A DNA stretch of 37,132 nt from Monosiga brevicollis MX1 (Eukaryota > Opisthokonta > Choanoflagellata > Craspedida > Salpingoecidae), in NCBI RefSeq assembly GCF_000002865.3, contig NW_001865092.1, forward strand, positions 17,960 to 55,091, in the 5' to 3' direction. Positions 30,516-37,132 of this stretch are shown here, one piece after another; the stretch's first letter is position 1, and each line of letters begins with the position of its first letter. Under the pieces are notes generated by a model. It made no database searches, was not told the DNA's origin, and saw only the letters and a program-made list of their open reading frames with translations. Both the position numbers and the translations under genes were made by a program.

Positions 30516-31251
30516 GCTCAAAAGGTTTGTGTTGCAAACCCCTGATCACCTCAAGCTCGATGTCCTCGCCCCTGTCTGTGACGATTCTCAACCAAAGTGA
30601 TGGGATGAGCGCAACTGGTCTGAGAAAAAACTGGAGCTGGCTGCTGGGCGGTGGAGACGGCGGGCGGATCACACTAGACACACACATAGGCGAGCACGCC
30701 AAAACAATGATACACACAGATACGCCGATTGCAGCAGCGCAGCGGTGCAGCGATTTCTGTCACATCAAGCCCAAAATGCATACAAAGGCACCCACAAATT
30801 GTCCACAAATCGTCCTTTGTACGACAGAATGTAGAAAAACGTATCGACAATACGTGCTGTTAAATATGCATCAACTTACTCTACTTCAGCCATTAAAACA
30901 ACAATAAGGTATGTATCATCTTCATGATCTCATCGTTTGCAAGCTCATGAATGTTGGGGCACCGCATCACGCCAAGGAGGGACATTGAGGGATGATGATG
31001 CGTGATATGGACGGCGGATTGGGGCACGCCGCCAAAGTCACCACCTTCCCCACCCCTCCCGGCTCCCTTCCATTGTTTCGCCCCTCTTCACTGTCGACCC
31101 GTTTGGTAATCGGAGACTGGCCAGATCAGTAAGCGTACCATCGTGTGGGGTCGAAGAACGCGACAATGTCCTCGATGGAAAAGCTCACAGAATTGCAGCA
31201 ATTTTTTACCTTAAAGTTTTGGTTGATATGTCAAAATATGTTTACTTACCA
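30516..31251. other. Intergenic: upstream of the FG-GAP gene and of the tRNA-Trp pair
   Basis: No gene recognised. It becomes AT-rich from about 30800 to 30960 and again at 31195-31250. No further tRNA or snRNA was recognised. Confidence 0.4.
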
Positions 31252-31352
31252 TCGGCGATATTTGACCCAGTTGGCGGATTGGCGCAATTGGTAGCGCAGT
31301 GGATTCCAGTTCCAAAGGCTGTAGGTTCGAGTCCTGCATCTGTCAAATATCT
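31252..31352 (+). repeat. Tandem duplication unit 1 containing tRNA-Trp
   Basis: 101 bases identical to 31504-31604, offset 252. The unit includes the tRNA and its immediate flanks on both sides. Confidence 0.95.
31273..31345 (+). tRNA. tRNA-Trp (anticodon CCA), copy 1
   Basis: 73 bases, no intron. The acceptor GGCGGAT pairs with ATCTGTC (two G-U pairs) and the discriminator is A. The D arm is GCGC-AATTGGTA-GCGC. The anticodon arm GTGGA-TTCCAGT-TCCAA has one mismatch at its outer end and anticodon CCA at 31306-31308. The T arm is GTAGG-TTCGAGT-CCTGC. A T-rich run (TCTTTTTTTTGCC) follows and fits a Pol III terminator. Confidence 0.92.
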
Positions 31353-31503
31353 CTTTTTTTTGCCGTTCTAAGGAACAACATGTGTTTTTGACAGGTGTTT
31401 ACATCTCAATGTCACGTCGTGAATAATGTTATCTGTTTTCTGTTGTTTGCAATTCTACTTCCTTTTAATGTTATTTATATACTATATATTTCGCCATTGG
31501 CTC

Positions 31504-31604
31504 TCGGCGATATTTGACCCAGTTGGCGGATTGGCGCAATTGGTAGCGCAGTGGATTCCAGTTCCAAAGGCTGTAGGTTCGAGTCCTGCATCTGTCAAAT
31601 ATCT
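31504..31604 (+). repeat. Tandem duplication unit 2 containing tRNA-Trp
   Basis: Identical over 101 bases to 31252-31352, while the sequences between and outside the units differ. Confidence 0.95.
31525..31597 (+). tRNA. tRNA-Trp (anticodon CCA), copy 2
   Basis: Identical in sequence to the copy at 31273-31345, with anticodon CCA at 31558-31560. It is followed by CTTCTTTTTGC, a possible terminator that differs from that of copy 1. Confidence 0.92.
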
Positions 31605-32224
31605 TCTTTTTGCTCTTTTTTCTCTTTTGCTGTTCCGCTGATTTTTCTGGTCTTACACGGCAGCGGCCGTTCGGGGCTCGCCGTTTGGGTACTTTGCAGG
31701 GTGACGCTTCAGCGGCGAGGTACGGTTAGCTAGGTCCAGTGGCACTGCCGTCCAGTCTGTCATCAGCTCGATCCACTTCTCCCAAACCAAACTAAACCAG
31801 CTCCCCTCGCAAACAACCATGGACACGCCTTTCATTTTGGGGTCGACGGGCATGCCTCATGTTTTGACGAGCTCTGAGATGCCACGACGGCATCATGCCA
31901 CCCCCGTCCTTGGCCAAGAGCCCAATGATCGTGGTGCTGCGATGGAGTTAACATGATAAAATAAAACTCGTCCAAAAATATTGACAGCAGAAAAACTACA
32001 AAAAAATTACTACAAAATTCACGTTTATTCCGCCCAGTGAAGAGAACCGCCACCCCAGCGGTATTCTGGGGTATTCAACGTGCATCAGTATCAATTGTTG
32101 GTACTGCAAACATTGCAGGCACACGGGCTCACATTCACGCAATACACACATTCACGGGTCGAAAAGCAACTTCATTCGGCACAAAGCCCCTGGTATGGGC
32201 CAAGGCGTCTCCATTCATACCCGG
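31605..32224. other. Intergenic, 3' flank of the HACD fusion gene
   Basis: No gene is supported. The stretch 31950-32020 is AT-rich and may hold 3' processing signals for the minus-strand gene (AATAAA-like reads occur there). The rest shows nothing recognisable. Confidence 0.4.
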
Positions 32225-35200
32225 TCAACCGCTGCGACAATAAGCAATTGACGCCGTCGACAGCCCCAACAGGCCAATAAGGACCTACAAGGACACACAG
32301 CGCGGCATGCATGAGTGAGGGCGGTCGTGCAAAAACGACCCAGGCTCTGCGCAACAGTCTCACGTACCATTGGCCCGTAGAGACCGAGGTAGTAAAGCAA
32401 CGCCGAGGCCTCGCCAATTGAGCCGACCTGTCGTGGTGCCAGGCAGGGAACGACGTGAGCCCTACGAAAGGTGGAACATGCCTCCAAACACAGAGCACAC
32501 GTCGTGCGTGCACCTGTACTTCCACCCACCTTGTAACCCGAGCGCCACACGCCACCATGGAAGGAGCCATAACGAAATTGTTCAAGCTGGTTCGACAACT
32601 CAAAGGACGGATTGGCCTTGCTCTGCTCGTTGCGGACGTCGTGGATCAGCAGCGCCCCCATGACCGCGTTGGAGGTTTCCTGTGGGCCCCCAAACGCACC
32701 ACACCCCAAGAAAACGTGAGATGCAAGCTTGTGTCCAAGCAGTGCGACCGAGGGTTGGTGCTCTGACCTGCCAAGCAACCTCAAAGGCCGGGAAGTGCTT
32801 CCAACCTCCGTAGGCTGCAGCAAAGCTCTTGTTGTGCACGACCGACAGCGTCGCCGTGGAGGGGGCAATGTTGGATGACACACGAGAGCCCCCCGCGCTA
32901 TCAGAGCCCCCAAAACACAGTCATGAACCCAGTGCAATTGTACAATTCACACGCCTGCTGCGAAGCAAAAGGTTCTTACCGAGCGACCATGGCACGCCAG
33001 TGCTGCAGGCGCTTGGCCAAAGCATAGTTGGGGCCTGTACTCGGAGCAAAACGGGCCAGAAGATGAATACAGAGAAACAAAGACGCAGCAGCAGAGCGGG
33101 GGTCGAGACACGGAACCACGCTTCGACGGAAAGAGAAAGCACATAAAAATGCCACAAATTCATTCATCATAGCCCACACTTGAACCTGACCGGGTACCGG
33201 GCCTCAAACTCACCTTGCTGCACAACAATACCGTCGTTGATGGCATAGGTGTGAGTTCCGGAAGCATCCTGAGCCAGGGGCAAGACGTTCTTGGTGCAAG
33301 CCTTCTTCATGACAGTGCGAAGGACAGAGACAAATGTCTTGACCGAGCCAGGGTTCTTGTAGTTGGCCGCGGCCGCATCACGAGCATCCGTGCTGACCTG
33401 CATCCAGTGCAGCAAAATTTATGACGTGAGAAGAACTATCAATCAAAAGCAAATACACCAGACCATGATGCGCAGCCTGCGTCATCCACGCACCACAAAG
33501 ACGTCGGTGGGCGAGCAGAGGTAGGCCAGAGTTGTCACCGTCTTGCGGCGACGGATCACACCGGCCTTGATGGCATCCATGGCAAGCGAGACGCGCACAT
33601 GCTTCTCGCCGTCCAAATAGGCATATCTATTGAAGCGCACAACAAAGTAAATCACTTGCTGCACGTACACAGCAAAACACCACCTCGAAACCAAGCAAAA
33701 GAAAACGAAGAAGACCAATAAGGAGCGCCATGGGACGAGGGGCAGCCTACCCGCCAACAATAAATTCTTCCTTGGGCATGAGGTCAGACACCCAGTTGCA
33801 AATTTCGGGCGTGTCGGTGAACAGGTTGGCGCCAGCGTTGGCATAGATCAGCTCGTCCGTAGTCAGCTCAGCCACGGGTTTCTACAGCATGCCCACGCAG
33901 CGTGGTTGAGTGTGGCAGCATCGTTTTTGTGGGCGAGCCACGCGTTCAGCCTTGACAGCCAGAGCCGAGTCGTACCTTGGTTGGGAAGATCAAGGTACCG
34001 GCACTCTCGCGAGCCACCTTGATCAGACGCTCCCAGATTTGCGGGCGGTCGAGGTCAAGGGCAATGACGTTGGCCCCGAGAGCCATGAGGACAAGATAGG
34101 GACCCATGGCTAAGGTCAGTATGCAGCCAGCAAGGCGAGGGATCACAAAGCGCGAGGTCAGCGGTGGTGCGTGCGCCAGACACCTTGTCTGATATGGATA
34201 TTCAGGACGAACCAGAGCCGGCACCAAGAAGGACAAAGTACTTGTCGCTGAGATCCACCCATTCGTCGTGGTCTGCCACGGCAGCAATGGCATCACGGGC
34301 GCTGAACCACAAAAGGTCAAAATTAAGGAAGGTGTTAGGCAACGCACGATAGAGAAAGGTAGGGGTGTCAAACACAGCTTCAAGCCAGACCTGGGTTCGA
34401 TGGTGCCATTCTTGACCCATTGATCAAGTTGCTTCTTCAACGCTTCGCCTACACGAGTGATACGGGATGAGTTGGGACGAGAGAAGCAGCAGGCACAACA
34501 AAGCACCGACTACAACTGAGCAGGGGATGCCTAGTCATGACGCTTGACAAACCGGTGAGATCTTCAAGGGGAGACTGCTCCGGGTAAGGTTTGCGACGGT
34601 AGGGCACCTTGTACACGGGGTCGCGTTTGCCCGAGCCCTTGATGGTCATGGTGCCCGGGAAGCTGTGGGAAGCCAATCAGAATTTGCGTGCGCAAATTTT
34701 GGATCAGGGGCAAGCCACGTGGAAAGGGGAACATGAGGCGGACGCGAGCGTATGAGGCCAGAGAGGGAAGTCAGGCGGATTTGGCAAGACGCACCTGGCC
34801 GTGATGGTGCTCATGGCAGTGGCCAAGGACATGACCTTGCCGTCACGAACAAACTCAAACTGGTTGTGCATGTAGTCGAGACCCGTTTGGGCAACCTTGA
34901 GAGCAGTCTCGGGAGTGCGCAGCGAGATGCGCACGTTCTCGATGAAATGCTTGCCGTAGCCAAAGCGCCAGTTGCGCTCCTTCATGACGGCCACCGCTGC
35001 CTGAGGATCCACGTCCATGACGCTGCGTGCAAGCACGGCTTGACCCGTCGAGCTTGTACTATAGAGGGGCAGGGTGAGTTTGGGGTTGAGGGAACAGCGA
35101 ACATGCATGGGCATGCAAGTTATGCAGAAAACCATGGTTACCTGCGAGTGCCAGTAGCGTCGGCAGGCCACTGGATGCCCTCGGTGGGCTCGGGGCGAGC

Positions 35201-36896
35201 AGGGCGGCGCTTGCCAAAGACCTTGCGACGCTGGGCCCACACGTGCATGTAGAGACCCGGAAAAACTGCAGCGAGGGGCGGGGTGGCGTTGGACGATGAA
35301 GCGAGTGTTGAGATATCACGGCGAGGTTTACAAAGGTCAAGGCAAAGGAATCATCAAAAGCAAGAAAGAAAGAACGGCAGTGCTGACCGATGGGATAGAG
35401 AGACAGGAAGGCCATGATGGTGTAGTTGAAGGTGAGAGCGACGCGAGCGAGGAACTGGGCAGTTTCGTCGTCATCCGGTACGCGCTGCTCCTCGGCCAGA
35501 GCATCATAGTAGCCAATGGCTTGAAGAATGCAGGCAATTTCCGACTGGATCGTACGGAGAGCCAACACAGGGGGTTCAAATTGAGGGAGAAAAACAAAAA
35601 GATAGACAGAAAGAGTGGAACGCGAGTGCTGATGGGTTGCTGTGATGATGGGCTGGAGGGACGTACCGCGACGCCGAGCGGGTAGAGGACGACGAAGAAG
35701 GAGTAGCGGCACCAGGTCAGAAAACCAGGGGCATCGCCAAGCAAGAGCTTGGTCCAGTACCAGTTGTAGCGCACCACCTAGCACGACGAGCAGCGGTCGG
35801 TGAGACTGTGATGTGGAGCGCTTGGTCAATGTGAAGAGAGGGAAAAAAAAAAAAAAAAAGAGCAGGTAGGACACCAACCTCAGTGACGGCCCAGGCAAAG
35901 GTCATGGTGTAAAAGGCCAGGGAGTTCATGATGCGGGGATTGATCCAGCAGGCGGCCCAGACAAGCATTACGCGCGAGAGGACCTACAGCAAGCGGAGCC
36001 AGGAGGAGGCAAGCCGCGTGAGCTGAGGGCCTCTGGCAACTGGACTTGCGGAGCAAGAGAGGAACTGTGGGAAGGAGGGGCCGAGCTAGCAAGAGGTCGG
36101 ACCTGCATAAAAGTGGTGGAGACCTTGGCCTTGACAAAGCCGAGGGCCGCGTGAGCGACCTCGAGGATGGCAGCGGTTTGGAAGATCTGCGCGAGGGGGT
36201 CACGGGAGGCGCCGGGCAGTGAGTTTGGCTCTTTTTGTATGTATGGTGGTGGTCACTTGCTATGACCATGAGCAGTAGAAGGGGCGGTCAGAGGTGGACA
36301 GACCTGGAGAGCATGGAAGAGAGGCATGCCACTGGAGCTATCGGTGCAAAGGAGGCCATGGGCTTGGGCGGGGAGCCAGGCTGGGGCGAGATCAAGCTCA
36401 TGATCACCGGCCACCCCATTGCAAAGGTGAAACGGGCGGAGTAGATCGTACAAGATCATGGACCAGCTATCGAAACAGGGCCAAAGGACATTGGGTGAGA
36501 CGGATCGCGGCGGGGACTGGATGTGTTCAAGGGACGCAAGCGCCAGGTCACAAGTTGTTGATTTTTGGTGTGCTGTGCATTTGCACACGAGTGTCATATC
36601 TCCGGGGCGGGGAACGGGGGTAAGCAGGATCAGCAGATTTGACGGGAGAGAGAGGAAGAGGGAGAGGGAGACTGCCCAGAGACGGGCGCTGCCGTTTTAA
36701 CGGGGAGATTACTGCGCAGTCAGTGAACTCGAGACCAAAACGCAGTGACATCTTACCCGGCAGCCAGAAGGGCATTGTAGAGGATCAAGTAGCCATTGAC
36801 CAGTGCATTTCCACCTTCTGCTTGACCGCTGGTCCCATCCTTCTGGCCCCCAGCCGCCGGACGGGCAGAGGCCATCGCGCTGCCGTTTCGACTCAT
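32225..36896 (-). CDS. 3-hydroxyacyl-CoA dehydratase (HACD/PTPLA) fused to a large Rossmann-motif region
   Basis: Twenty exons by eye: 36896-36757, 36337-36304, 36186-36103, 35983-35879, 35777-35667, 35544-35388, 35265-35142, 35058-34795, 34662-34553, 34448-34391, 34301-34213, 34109-33976, 33881-33751, 33626-33494, 33397-33214, 33034-32980, 32897-32768, 32679-32530, 32427-32368, 32284-32225. Every junction is GT-AG and the phase stays consistent, giving 770 residues. Residues 33-160 match HACD: NGYLILYNALL, IFQTAAILEVAHAALG, VLSRVMLVWAACW, AWAVTEVVRYNWYW and CRYSFFVVLYPLGVASE, with the catalytic Tyr153 and Glu160 pair in the family spacing. HACD removes water from 3-hydroxyacyl-CoA in very-long-chain fatty acid elongation in the ER membrane. 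From about 220 on there is a second region with FVLLGAGSAMGP (GxGxxxG at 422-428), IALDLDRP (Asp444 after the second strand), GGYAYLDGEKHVRVSLAMDA, YALAKRLQHWRAMVAR and ETSNAVMGALLIHD. It ends in a hydrophobic C-terminus. I do not recognise this region's function. Exon 2 is least certain. Confidence 0.88.
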
Positions 36897-36904
36897 GTTG
36901 GGCA

Positions 36905-37112
36905 ATCCCGCGGTCGTGATCACGCCTTGAAAATAGAGGGGACGTGGTTGATTTTAAGGAATGTAAGATCGATTGTAGAAGAGGGAGGGAGAGAGAGAGA
37001 GAGAGAGAGATTAATTGCTTCAATAGCACAACTATCACATTGAGAGATCGAGAAGAGAGAAGAGAGAAGAGAAGTGATTGACATGTGAGCACAGAAAGAG
37101 AAGAGAGAGAGA
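36905..37112. repeat. GA-rich upstream region of the HACD fusion gene
   Basis: Runs of GAGAGA (36986-37010) and AGAAGAGAGAAGAG (37050-37075, 37098-37112). On the gene's own strand this is a CT-rich leader or promoter. No TATA-like element was recognised. Confidence 0.6.
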
Positions 37113-37132
37113 AGCGTCGGAAAAGATCAGCA

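Noticed and set aside
32768-32897. A YxxxK motif (YGGWK, Tyr667 and Lys671) in the HACD fusion, suggesting a short-chain dehydrogenase active site
   Set aside because: It lies about 245 residues after the GxGxxxG motif, far more than the usual distance of about 140, and the Ser normally 13 residues earlier is not there. It may be coincidence.

Overview
The window looks like nuclear DNA from a choanoflagellate, most like Monosiga brevicollis. This is inferred from content, not from a search. The signs are GC-rich sequence; many short GT-AG introns (about 50-140 bases); a secreted or membrane-type protein that ends in an SH2 domain; FG-GAP/VCBS beta-propeller proteins; expanded ankyrin genes; a chromodomain-bearing Ty3/Gypsy fragment; an intron-bearing tRNA-Pro; and an isolated 5S rRNA gene.

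Layout. Bases 1-26041 are dominated by an ankyrin (ANK) gene family. Copies lie at 1-351 (-, runs off the left edge), 8018-9912 (-, decaying), 13892-15641 (+, whole), 16336-16530 (-, remnant) and 17746-20320 (-, longest). More divergent relatives lie at 23184-24296 (-) and 24839-26041 (+). In the five close copies an identical-length first exon (about 41 codons) is followed by ANK repeats, one 33-residue repeat per 99-base phase-0 exon. The introns between them are duplicated along with the exons. Each close copy carries the same several-hundred-base upstream block, so whole gene modules were duplicated in both orientations. Between them lie an SH2-domain gene (1398-3259), an inverted duplication of that gene's upstream region (3263-3711 and 12389-12827), a Ty3/Gypsy integrase-chromodomain fossil (4069-5451), a gene-poor stretch with a degenerate ~190-base periodicity (about 5540-7090), and a single-exon seven-repeat VCBS propeller gene (20997-22265). 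A 5S rRNA gene sits between the two divergent ANK genes at 24607-24725.

The right third is more ordinary. It has a weak secreted-protein candidate (26635-27075), satellite DNA (27430-28090), tRNA-Pro(CGG) with a 47-base intron, a type II membrane FG-GAP protein gene (28704-30515) and two identical tRNA-Trp(CCA) genes in a 101-base tandem duplication. It ends with a 20-exon gene (32225-36896) whose reading phase is continuous through every predicted junction. That gene encodes about 770 residues: an N-terminal 3-hydroxyacyl-CoA dehydratase (HACD/PTPLA) with its catalytic Tyr and Glu, fused to a long C-terminal region with a Rossmann-type GxGxxxG motif. This fusion is the most promising candidate for something undescribed.

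The genes do not form one pathway. The ANK cluster behaves as a birth-and-death multigene family. The SH2, FG-GAP and VCBS genes fit cell-surface and signalling roles, and the HACD fusion fits very-long-chain fatty acid synthesis in the ER. Exon borders were placed by eye from GT-AG sites, phase and repeat length.
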